Of a stretch of 64,000 nt of DNA, positions 44,866 through 52,884 are shown piece by piece (the first letter of the stretch is position 1; the number at the start of each line of letters is the position of its first letter). Under the pieces are notes generated by a model. It made no database searches. It saw nothing but the letters and a program-made list of their open reading frames with translations, and was not told the DNA's origin. The DNA comes from Arthrobacter ipis. Its GTDB lineage: Bacteria > Actinomycetota > Actinomycetes > Actinomycetales > Micrococcaceae. A program made the position numbers and the translations under genes. The stretch is from contig NZ_JAAOXD010000004.1 in assembly GCF_014694315.1 (NCBI RefSeq), forward strand, positions 415,697 through 479,696, given 5' to 3'.

Positions 44866-45552
44866 CTAAGCCTCGCTGCGGAGTTCCGGGTCCTTCTTGA
44901 GTCCGGTCAGCCCGTTCCAGGCGAGGTTGACGAGGTGCGCGGCGACGTCCCGTTTGTCGGGCTGGCGGGCGTCCTGCCACCACTGGCCCGTCATCGCCAC
45001 CATGCCCACGAGCATCTGCGCGTACATGGCGCCGTCGGCTGCGCTGAACCCGCGGCGGGCGAATTCGTCTGACAGGATGTGTTCAACACGCGCGGTCACG
45101 TGGGAGAGCAGCGTGGAGAAGGCGCCTTCGGGCTGGGACGGGGGAGCGTCCCGCATGAGGATGCGGAAGCCGTCGGTGCGTTCCTCGATGTAGGTGAGGA
45201 GGGCCAGGGCGGCGCGCTCCACGAGGACCCTCGGCTTGGCTTCCTGGGTGAGGGCGTCATTGATGGCGGCGAGCAGGATCCGGAACTCGTACTCGACGAC
45301 CTGCGTGTACAGGCCTTCCTTCGAGCCGAAGTGCTCGTAAATCACGGGCTTGGAAACGCCGGCGGCAGCCGCAATCTCCTCGATGGTGGTGCCGTCCAGC
45401 CCCCGCACCGCGAAAAGGGCCCGCCCTACTTCGATGAGCTGGGACCGCCGCTGGGGTCCTGTCATCCGCGACCGGGGGATGCGCCCCGCGGCTGCGTCGG
45501 GCCTTGCTGGCAGGTTCCCCGGACCGTCAGTTGTCCCTGTGCTGTTGCTCAC
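44866..45552 (-). CDS. TetR-family transcriptional regulator
   Basis: 228 aa from the GTG at 45552 (MSNSTGTTDG). The HTH is clear at residues about 35-85: RRSQLIEVGRALFAVRGLDG, TTIEEIAAAAGVSKPVIYEHFGSKEG (quoted in two parts). The C-terminal ligand domain contains RTDGFRILMRDAPP and MVAMTGQWWQDARQ, typical of a widespread actinobacterial TetR next to glmU. Its target and ligand are unknown. It is convergent with the ABC-F gene. Confidence 0.88.
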   Translation of the reverse strand: MSNSTGTTDGPGNLPARPDAAAGRIPRSRMTGPQRRSQLIEVGRALFAVRGLDGTTIEEIAAAAGVSKPVIYEHFGSKEGLYTQVVEYEFRILLAAINDALTQEAKPRVLVERAALALLTYIEERTDGFRILMRDAPPSQPEGAFSTLLSHVTARVEHILSDEFARRGFSAADGAMYAQMLVGMVAMTGQWWQDARQPDKRDVAAHLVNLAWNGLTGLKKDPELRSEA

Positions 45553-45709
45553 CGTCCAATCATGCCTTACGTCAAGCGGCGGGCAGGGGTGGCGGCGGGT
45601 CCCGGCGCGGTGCCCGCGCCGGCGCCGGCGCACCCGAAGCGCCGAGTCGCACGAGCGTCAACGTTCGTGGCAGAATTGGTTCTCGTGCCCAGGCTAGCGC
45701 CGGGCACGG

Positions 45710-45781
45710 TCCGCTCTGGTGTAATGGCAGCACCCCGGCCTTTGGAGCCGTGGAGTATAGGTTCGAATCCTATGGGCGGAA
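45710..45781 (+). tRNA. tRNA-Gln (anticodon TTG)
   Basis: 72-nt cloverleaf: acceptor TCCGCTC pairs with GGGCGGA, D-arm TGGTGTAATGGCAGCA, anticodon loop CTTTGGA giving TTG, and T-arm TAGGTTCGAATCCTA. The discriminator is A; CCA is not encoded. It lies 122 bases upstream of glmU. Confidence 0.95.
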
Positions 45782-45903
45782 CAGCTGCATCAGAGGTGTC
45801 CAGTAGGATGAACCCTGTTGCCGGTTCCGGGCACAGGCCCGGACACCGCCGCGCAGGCAGCCGCGGATGCAGTACAGCGCAACCGAGCAAGGAGAGCCCG
45901 TAC

Positions 45904-47394
45904 GTGAGCCCCGACAAGTCCGGCCCAGCCGCCGTTATCGTCCTAGCTGCAGGTGCCGGTACCCGGATGAAATCCCGTACCCCCAAGATCCTCCACGAAA
46001 TCGGCGGCCGCTCCATGGTGGGCCACGCCCTGCTCGCCGCCCGCAGCATCAGCCCCGAACGCCTGGCCCTCGTGGTCCGGCACGAGCGCGACCGCGTCGC
46101 CGCCCACCTCACCGAACTCGATCCTGACGCCCTGATCGTGGATCAGGACGAGGTTCCCGGCACCGGACGCGCCGTCGAAGTAGCCCTCGAAGCCCTGGAC
46201 GCCAAGGAGCCGGTGGCGGGGACCGTCGTGGTCACCTACGGCGATGTCCCGCTGCTCACCGGTGAAATGCTTGCCGAACTCGTGTCCACCCACCAGCGCG
46301 AGGGCAACGCGGTCACCGTTCTCACCGCGATCCTGGACGACGCCACCGGCTACGGCCGCATTCTCCGCGGCGAAGACGGCACGGTAACCGGCATCCGCGA
46401 GCACAAGGACGCCACCGACGCCGAGCGTGCGATCCGCGAGATCAACTCCGGCATCTACGCCTTTGACGCCGCTGTCCTCCGGGACGCCCTCGGCCACGTC
46501 ACCACCGACAACTCTCAGGGCGAAAAGTACCTGACCGATGTCCTCGGGCTGGCCCGCGAGGCGGGCGGCCGCGTGGCCGCCGTCGTCACCGCCGACCGCT
46601 GGCAGGTGGAAGGCGCCAATGACCGCGTCCAGCTCGCTGCCCTCGGCGCGGAGCACAACCGCCGGATCGTGGAAGCCTGGATGCGCGCCGGTGTCACTGT
46701 CGTTGACCCCGCCACCACCTGGATCGACTCCACGGTTACCCTGGCGGAGGACGTCCGGATCCTGCCCAACACCCAGCTGCACGGCGCCACCACGGTGGCG
46801 CGGGACGCCGTCGTCGGCCCCGACTCCACGCTGACGGATGTCAGCATAGGCGAGGGCGCCAAGGTGACCCGGACCCACGGATCAGGCGCGGAGATCGGCC
46901 CGGGTGCAAGCGTTGGCCCCTTCACTTACCTGCGCCCCGGAACGGTCCTGGGCGAGACAGGCAAGATCGGCGCCTTCTACGAAACCAAGAACGTCAGGAT
47001 CGGCCGCGGCTCCAAACTGTCCCACCTGGGCTACGCCGGTGACGCCGAGATCGGCGAGGACACCAACATCGGCTGCGGCAACATCACCGCGAACTACGAC
47101 GGCGAGAAGAAGCACCGCACGGTGATCGGCTCGGGCGTGCGCACCGGCTCCAACACAGTATTCGTCGCTCCGGTCACGGTGGGGGACGGTGCCTACAGCG
47201 GCGCCGGAGCCGTGATCCGCAAGGACGTGCCCGCCGGTGCCCTGGCGCTGTCCATGGCAGCACAGCGCAACGCCGAGGGCTGGGTCGCGGCCAACCGTCC
47301 CGGCTCGCTCTCCGCGGAACTGGCAGAAGCCGCCGCCGCCCGCGAGGGCCGCAATGAGACCTCAAATTCCCCCGCATCTACAGAAGAGGGCTAG
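45904..47394 (+). CDS. glmU: Bifunctional UDP-N-acetylglucosamine pyrophosphorylase/glucosamine-1-phosphate N-acetyltransferase
   Basis: 496 aa from the GTG at 45904, with AAGGAG nine bases upstream. The N-terminal uridyltransferase domain has VIVLAAGAGTRMKSRTPK, and the C-terminal left-handed beta-helix acetyltransferase has the IGxGxxxxHxx-type hexapeptide repeats and ITANYDGEKKHRT. It makes UDP-GlcNAc for peptidoglycan and mycothiol. A Glu/Ala-rich tail of about 30 residues ends the protein. It is followed by prs after 5 bases. Confidence 0.95.
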   Translation: MSPDKSGPAAVIVLAAGAGTRMKSRTPKILHEIGGRSMVGHALLAARSISPERLALVVRHERDRVAAHLTELDPDALIVDQDEVPGTGRAVEVALEALDAKEPVAGTVVVTYGDVPLLTGEMLAELVSTHQREGNAVTVLTAILDDATGYGRILRGEDGTVTGIREHKDATDAERAIREINSGIYAFDAAVLRDALGHVTTDNSQGEKYLTDVLGLAREAGGRVAAVVTADRWQVEGANDRVQLAALGAEHNRRIVEAWMRAGVTVVDPATTWIDSTVTLAEDVRILPNTQLHGATTVARDAVVGPDSTLTDVSIGEGAKVTRTHGSGAEIGPGASVGPFTYLRPGTVLGETGKIGAFYETKNVRIGRGSKLSHLGYAGDAEIGEDTNIGCGNITANYDGEKKHRTVIGSGVRTGSNTVFVAPVTVGDGAYSGAGAVIRKDVPAGALALSMAAQRNAEGWVAANRPGSLSAELAEAAAAREGRNETSNSPASTEEG

Positions 47395-47399
47395 CAACC

Positions 47400-48380
47400 A
47401 TGACCGAAATTACGGCTCACGGCGAGAAGAAACTGGTGCTCGCCGCAGGGCGTGCACACCCGGAGCTTGCCCGGGAGATCGCCAAGGAGCTGGGCACGGA
47501 ACTGCTGCCTGTGGACGCCTACGACTTCGCCAACGGCGAGATCTACGTCCGCGCCGGGGAGAGCGTCCGCGGAACCGATGCCTTCGTCATCCAGGCGCAC
47601 CCTGCGCCGCTGAACAACTGGCTCATGGAACAGCTGATCATGATTGATTCGCTGAAGCGTGCCTCCGCCAAGCGGATTACTGTCGTTTCGCCGTTCTACC
47701 CGTACTCACGCCAGGACAAGAAGGGCCGTGGCCGCGAGCCGATCTCCGCCCGCCTCGTGGCCGACATGTACAAGACGGCCGGCGCCGACCGGATCATGAG
47801 CGTGGACCTGCACACCTCGCAGATCCAAGGCTTCTTCGACGGCCCGGTGGACCACCTCATGGCCATCCCGCTGCTGGCGGACTACATCCGCACGCGCGTC
47901 AGCGCCGACAACATCACCGTGGTCTCGCCGGACACCGGGCGCGTGCGCGTGGCCGAGCAGTGGGCGGAGCGCCTCGGCGGCGCTCCGCTGGCGTTCGTCC
48001 ACAAGAGCCGCGACCTGACCGTGCCCAACCAGGCCGTGTCCAAGACCGTGGTGGGCCAGATCGAGGGCCGCACCTGCGTGCTGATCGACGACATGATCGA
48101 CACCGGCGGAACCATCTCCGGCGCCGTGCAGGTGCTCAAGAACGCCGGGGCCAAGGACGTTATCATCGCGGCCACGCACGCGGTGTTCTCCGACCCCGCC
48201 GCCCGGCGCCTCTCCGAGTCCGGTGCCCGCGAAGTGGTGGTCACGAACACGCTGCCCATCCCCTCCGACAAGCGCTTCCCGGAGCTCACCGTCCTGTCCA
48301 TCGCGCCGCTCATCGCCCGGGCCATCCGGGAAGTGTTCGACGACGGTTCGGTCACCAGCCTGTTCGACGGCAACGCCTAA
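47400..48380 (+). CDS. prs: Ribose-phosphate pyrophosphokinase
   Basis: 326-aa PRPP synthetase. Motifs: GRAHPELAREIAKELGTE, the flexible-loop SPFYPYSRQDKKGRGREP region, VDLHTSQIQGFFDGPVDH and the PRPP-binding CVLIDDMIDTGGTI. It feeds PRPP to purine, pyrimidine, His and Trp synthesis. GAGGG precedes the ATG at 47400. It is operonic with glmU, the standard actinobacterial order. Confidence 0.96.
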   Translation: MTEITAHGEKKLVLAAGRAHPELAREIAKELGTELLPVDAYDFANGEIYVRAGESVRGTDAFVIQAHPAPLNNWLMEQLIMIDSLKRASAKRITVVSPFYPYSRQDKKGRGREPISARLVADMYKTAGADRIMSVDLHTSQIQGFFDGPVDHLMAIPLLADYIRTRVSADNITVVSPDTGRVRVAEQWAERLGGAPLAFVHKSRDLTVPNQAVSKTVVGQIEGRTCVLIDDMIDTGGTISGAVQVLKNAGAKDVIIAATHAVFSDPAARRLSESGAREVVVTNTLPIPSDKRFPELTVLSIAPLIARAIREVFDDGSVTSLFDGNA

Positions 48381-48393
48381 GCAGTTTATTGCT

Positions 48394-48429
48394 TGAGCTT
48401 GCCGGTGGTTTCGACAAGCTCAACCAGCG
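48394..48429. repeat. REP-like hairpin sharing a 19-mer with the element at 58009
   Basis: The inverted repeat TGAGCTTG (48394-48401) / CAAGCTCA (48415-48422) lies just after the prs stop. The right arm continues as cgacaagctcaaccagcgg, identical to the right arm of the palindrome at 58039-58057. Confidence 0.65.
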
Positions 48430-48466
48430 GTGCCCGGCGCGTTTTCAGTAAACGGGCCGGGCACTG

Positions 48467-48542
48467 GTAAGATTTTCCCGATACCTTGGCGAGGGAGAGC
48501 ACCGGAAATCCGCATGCGCGGAGCACCGGTCTGCTGGTCTCC
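48467..48542 (+). promoter_or_regulatory. Structured leader of the L25 gene
   Basis: A TAAGAT (-10-like) lies near 48467. A three-tier hairpin follows at 48494-48542: GGAGA/TCTCC outside, CCGG/CCGG in the middle and TCCGC/GCGGA inside. The roughly 180-base leader of a ribosomal protein gene invites autogenous control, but nothing proves it. Confidence 0.4.
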
Positions 48543-48659
48543 GTTATCGACTGGGTCTGAATCACCCTTCTGGTAGGGCCGCCTTCGGGCCGCCCGGCGT
48601 TGAAGGTCACTCCAGACCTCCGCCCTTGCTGAAACAATAATTCCTACCAGGAGATTCAT

Positions 48660-49268
48660 ATGTCTGAGCAGAAGCTCGCAGCAGAAGCCCGCACCGAATT
48701 CGGCAAGGGCTTCGCCCGCCGCGCCCGCATGGCCGGTCAGATCCCCGCCGTGATCTACGGCCACGGCGCAGAGCCCATCCACATCACACTCCCCGCCAAG
48801 GCCACCACCCTGGCTGTGCGCACCGCGAACGCCCTGCTGTCCCTCGACCTCAACGGCGAAGGTCACCTGGCCCTGGTCAAGGACATCCAGCGCGACCCCA
48901 TCAAGCAGATCATCGAGCACATCGACCTCCTGACCGTCCGGCAGGGCGAGAAGGTCACCGTTGACGTCGCCGTGCACGCTGTGGGCGAAACCGCTCCGGG
49001 CACCGTGCACAACCTGGAACTCACCGTCGTTTCCCTCGAGGCCGAGGCAACCCACCTGCCCGAGTCCGTCGAGGTCAACATCGAAGGCCGCGCCGCCGGC
49101 GAGCACATCCACGCCTCCGACCTCGTGCTCCCCAAGGGTGCCGTCCTGCTGACCGATGCCGAGGCCCTGGTGGTCAACATCTCCGAGGCCGCTGCAACGG
49201 CTGAAGAGGGCGAAGCCGAGGAAGCCGCCGCAGAAGCGGCTCCGGCCGAAGCCGCTGCCGCCGAGTAA
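48660..49268 (+). CDS. rplY: 50S ribosomal protein L25/general stress protein Ctc
   Basis: 202-aa two-domain (CTC-type) L25 that binds 5S rRNA. The N-terminal L25 domain has EARTEFGKGFARRARMAGQIPAVIYGHG and NALLSLDLNGEGHLALVKDIQRDP (quoted parts of the conserved block). The C-terminal TL5 domain runs from VTVDVAVHAVGE to about residue 180. An acidic Ala/Glu tail (AEEGEAEEAAAEAAPAEA) follows. AGGAG precedes the ATG at 48660. It lies upstream of pth, as in most bacteria. Confidence 0.93.
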   Translation: MSEQKLAAEARTEFGKGFARRARMAGQIPAVIYGHGAEPIHITLPAKATTLAVRTANALLSLDLNGEGHLALVKDIQRDPIKQIIEHIDLLTVRQGEKVTVDVAVHAVGETAPGTVHNLELTVVSLEAEATHLPESVEVNIEGRAAGEHIHASDLVLPKGAVLLTDAEALVVNISEAAATAEEGEAEEAAAEAAPAEAAAAE

Positions 49269-49308
49269 TTCGAGCACAACCTTCCCGCGCCACACAGGGC
49301 GCGGACCG

Positions 49309-49337
49309 GTGGCCGGGTCCTTTTCGGGCCCGGCCAC
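49309..49337 (+). terminator. Hairpin after L25 gene
   Basis: The 12-bp stem gtggccgggtcc/gggcccggccac with loop ttttc, one wobble, lies 40 bases after the stop. There is no downstream U-run, so it may be only partially terminating before pth. Confidence 0.55.
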
Positions 49338-49387
49338 TGCCGTCCCTGCGCCGCTTGTGCGCGAAACCCCCGCCTTAGGATTGATTC

Positions 49388-49972
49388 ATGACTGACACCT
49401 GGCTGATCGTAGGCCTCGGCAACCCCGGACCCGAGTACAGCGGCAACCGGCACAACGTCGGCCAGATGGTGCTGGACGGGCTGGCCGGGCGCATTGGCGG
49501 GAAGTTCAAGGCGCACAAGGCCAGGGCCCTCGTCCTGGAAGGCCGGCTGGGTATCGGCGGTCCCCGGGTGGTGCTGGCGAAGCCTGGCACGTACATGAAC
49601 GTCTCCGGCGGCCCGGTGTCAGCGCTTGCCAGGTTTTACGACGTCGAGCCGTCCCGGGTGGTGGCCGTCCATGACGAGATCGACATCCCCTTCAATACTG
49701 TGAAGCTGAAGATCGGCGGCGGCGAGGGAGGGCACAACGGTCTCCGCGACATCTCCAAGGCCCTCGCCACCAAGGACTACCTCCGCGTCCGGGTGGGAGT
49801 CGGCCGGCCGCCGGGCCGGATGGACACCGCCGACTACGTGCTCCGGGATTTCGGCACTGCGGAAAGGAAGGAACTGCCCTTCCTGCTCGATGACGCCGCC
49901 GACGCCGTCGAGCTCCTGATCAGGGAGGGCCTGACGGCCGCGCAGCAGCAGTTCCACACCGCCAAGGTCTAG
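49388..49972 (+). CDS. pth: Peptidyl-tRNA hydrolase
   Basis: 194-aa enzyme that recycles tRNA from stalled peptidyl-tRNA. Motifs: [20 protein letters not shown] with the catalytic His, [22 protein letters not shown] and [15 protein letters not shown]. All catalytic residues (Asn, His, Asp, Asn) are present. ATG 49388. Confidence 0.95.
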   Translation: MTDTWLIVGLGNPGPEYSGNRHNVGQMVLDGLAGRIGGKFKAHKARALVLEGRLGIGGPRVVLAKPGTYMNVSGGPVSALARFYDVEPSRVVAVHDEIDIPFNTVKLKIGGGEGGHNGLRDISKALATKDYLRVRVGVGRPPGRMDTADYVLRDFGTAERKELPFLLDDAADAVELLIREGLTAAQQQFHTAKV

Positions 49973-50145
49973 CGGCCTCCGCATCGGTTTTTCCTCCGCA
50001 CCGCACAAACCCTCAAGGTCGCATCAAGGTCTGCGAAATGTGCACGCAGTGCCCTGTATCCCCGCAAAGTAACGGGGTAGTCTACTTTCTAAGCGGGGGA
50101 GGCGATGGGGCCTTTATCCTGCCGGGCGGGTGTAAGGAAAAGTTC

Positions 50146-52884
50146 ATGTCAATTGAGCCACTGAGCTGGGGACGTGGGTCTTCGGCGGGCGTGCTTGCCG
50201 GACCGGCGGGCGTCGCGGGCGGAACGGACCTCCAACGATGGTCGGTTCCGGCGCGCAGCGCAGACCTTGAAGCCATCCGCACTGCCCTGACAGATCCCGA
50301 GTCCCTGGGCGTTGTTATCACCGGTGCCCGCGGTGTGGGGAAGTCCTCGCTCGCGCGCACCGCCGTGGCCGAGCTTGGTCCCGACGCCTGGGCGCTTCAG
50401 CTGCGCAGCCCCCTGACCGGCTCACAAACCTCGTACGGCTGCCTCGCCTTCCTCCTGGCCAGGCTTCCGCAGTCGGCGCTGGCTTCCCCTACCGCCATCC
50501 TCCAGGGCATCACCTCCCTGATCCGGTCCGACGCCGCCGGCCGGGATTGCGTCATCACCCTGGACACAACCGGCCCGATCGATGACATGAGCGCCGGCGT
50601 CATCCTGAACATCATGCTGACGCACACTGCCCGCGTCATTGCCATCGCCCCCAGCACCAGCGACCTTCCGGCGGACTTCCACTGGCTGCTCACCGACCGG
50701 CGGCTGACCGAAGTGCGGCTGGACAACCTCAATGAACTGCAGACCCGGCAGGTGCTGCTGACGCTGCTGGGCCACCGGGTCTCGGCCTCGCTCGTGAGCA
50801 CCTACCACGCCATCGTGGGCGGCAATCCGCTCCTGCTCAAGGCGCTCGTCACCGAGCAGCGGCAGTCGGGAAACCTCGTCCTGTCGGATTCCGTCTGGAC
50901 CCTGCGGGACAAGGTGGTGCTCGACGGCGCCACCGGGCTGGATGACATCGTCCGGTCCCGCTGGTCCCGGGAAGAGCCGGAAACCCGCGAGGTCATCGAG
51001 ATGCTTGCCTGTGCGCGGCGTGTCCCTCTGGCAAGGCTGACCGAAGTTTACGGCACCGCCACCGTGGCCGACATGGAGGACGCAGGGCTGCTCACGGTCG
51101 GCGTTACTGGGGACCGCTGGGTCTCCCTGCGGGAGCAGTACCTTGGGGACGTGGTGCGCTCCTGGCTGAGCATCTCCCGCCGCCGTGAACTCCGGACCCT
51201 GTTGCTGGGCAGCCACGAGCCCGAGGTGTCCGCGCTCAGCATGGAGGAGCGGATAGAGTTCGCCGCCTGGACCAGGGAATGCCAGGCCGAACTCAGCCCT
51301 GCCATGGCGGTGGCGGCGGCGGAGGCGGCGGTGCAGCTGTTTGACCCCCGGTTCGCGATCTCCTGCGTTGAAGGCATCAAGAAGACCGACTCTGTCTGGG
51401 TGGAAGCACAGCTGTACAAGGCAACCGCCTACCTGCTGCTTGACCTGCCGCTGCAGGCCATGGCCGCGCTGGAGGACATTTCCCGGGTACAGCTGGACGC
51501 GCTCGACGAGCAGGCCTTTGCCCGCGTGGTGGCAGCCAAGATCCGGGTCATGGTCTGGCTGCCGGAGCTGTGTGACAAGGTGCCGGATGAGCTGGCAGCT
51601 GCCCGCAAGCGGCTGAACGTTGCCACTGGTGTGGCGTCGAGCTGGCCCGATCCGCTTGGCACGGCAGCCAACGTCATAACCCTCGCCGAATTCGAATACA
51701 AATCGTTCATTGGCGACTACGCCTCCATGGTTGGGGAGCTGGAGGAGGCTGCCGACTCCGCGGTCAACAAGGATCCGGGCCTGAGGATCCAAGCGGCGCT
51801 GATCCTGATGCAAGCCTTGTCGGCGGTGGGCCGGGAAATGGACGCCCTCCAACTGATGCGTCGCGTGGGAGGACAGCTCTCGGACGCGGAGCCGCTGACT
51901 GGACTGCGGGAGCGGTTCGCGATGACGGCGTTCAACGTGCTGCTGCAGGCCGGCCAGTGGAAGCGGTGCCTGGAACTCGTTGGCCCGCCCAAGGGACAGG
52001 AGGAGCGCCGGCTGGCCTACCGGACGTCTGCCACGGAACTGGCCGCCGGCATCGCCTACGTTTTCTCCGGCCGCGGTGCGGTGGCCCTGGATTCGCTGCT
52101 GTCCGCCGTCGCCCAGCTTGAGCTCCGCCCCGTGTTGAACATGCTGCAGGCCGCCTACGCCGCCACGGCCTTCGCCTACGCCCAGATCGGCAACGCCGGG
52201 CAGGCGCACAAGTACCTCGACAAGCTCCGCGGAGTGCGCGGGCACTGCAACTTCGGCACCGTGTTCATCACCGAGTTCTGCGCGGACATGGCCGGACGTT
52301 GGCTGGGGGACAACGAGGCCGTGAAGCGCCTGCTCGAGGCAGCACACCGCGATATTGATGCCGGCCGGTACACGCTGGCGGGCATCAGCCTGCTCGGCGC
52401 GACCGTGAACGGGACCGATGAGGACTTCCGCCTGATGGAGGAGGTGGCGGGCCACCGCCAAGGGACCCTCGCCGAGATCTCACGCCTCATCGCCGTGGGC
52501 ACCCGCACCAAGGACGCCAAGGTCCTGTTGGAAGGCGCCCACCTGTGCGCGGAACTGGAACTCGACGCCGTCGAGGCCCGGTGCGTTGCGCTGGCCGTCG
52601 ACTTTGCCCGCCACTCCGGCGATTCCGCCTCCGCCCGTGTTGCCCAGGCCCGTCTGGACACCCTCACCGCCACGGTGCCCAGCCTCCCGATCGTTCCCAG
52701 CAGCGGAAGCCCGCTCCTTACCGCGCGCGAACGCCAGATCTCCCGGCTGGCCGGAAGGGGCGTCTCCAACCGGGACATCGCCCTGGAGATGGGCGTATCA
52801 GTCCGAACGGTGGAGGGCCACCTCTACCAGGTCTTCACCAAGCTCGGCGTGACATCCAGGGGTGATCTGCCTGGCCTCGTTTAG
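50146..52884 (+). CDS. Large LuxR-family ATPase regulator (LAL-type), first of tandem pair
   Basis: 912 aa from the ATG at 50146, with AAGGA seven bases upstream. The N-terminal STAND-type ATPase has Walker A ITGARGVGKSS (residues about 61-71), but the Walker B equivalent reads CVITLDTTGPID, lacking the second acidic residue. A long helical TPR/ARM-like middle follows, with a C-terminal LuxR HTH (LTARERQISRLAGRGVSNRD, VSVRTVEGHLYQVF). It overlaps the second regulator by 23 bases. The two are divergent paralogues. Target genes are unknown. Confidence 0.87.
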   Translation: MSIEPLSWGRGSSAGVLAGPAGVAGGTDLQRWSVPARSADLEAIRTALTDPESLGVVITGARGVGKSSLARTAVAELGPDAWALQLRSPLTGSQTSYGCLAFLLARLPQSALASPTAILQGITSLIRSDAAGRDCVITLDTTGPIDDMSAGVILNIMLTHTARVIAIAPSTSDLPADFHWLLTDRRLTEVRLDNLNELQTRQVLLTLLGHRVSASLVSTYHAIVGGNPLLLKALVTEQRQSGNLVLSDSVWTLRDKVVLDGATGLDDIVRSRWSREEPETREVIEMLACARRVPLARLTEVYGTATVADMEDAGLLTVGVTGDRWVSLREQYLGDVVRSWLSISRRRELRTLLLGSHEPEVSALSMEERIEFAAWTRECQAELSPAMAVAAAEAAVQLFDPRFAISCVEGIKKTDSVWVEAQLYKATAYLLLDLPLQAMAALEDISRVQLDALDEQAFARVVAAKIRVMVWLPELCDKVPDELAAARKRLNVATGVASSWPDPLGTAANVITLAEFEYKSFIGDYASMVGELEEAADSAVNKDPGLRIQAALILMQALSAVGREMDALQLMRRVGGQLSDAEPLTGLRERFAMTAFNVLLQAGQWKRCLELVGPPKGQEERRLAYRTSATELAAGIAYVFSGRGAVALDSLLSAVAQLELRPVLNMLQAAYAATAFAYAQIGNAGQAHKYLDKLRGVRGHCNFGTVFITEFCADMAGRWLGDNEAVKRLLEAAHRDIDAGRYTLAGISLLGATVNGTDEDFRLMEEVAGHRQGTLAEISRLIAVGTRTKDAKVLLEGAHLCAELELDAVEARCVALAVDFARHSGDSASARVAQARLDTLTATVPSLPIVPSSGSPLLTARERQISRLAGRGVSNRDIALEMGVSVRTVEGHLYQVFTKLGVTSRGDLPGLV

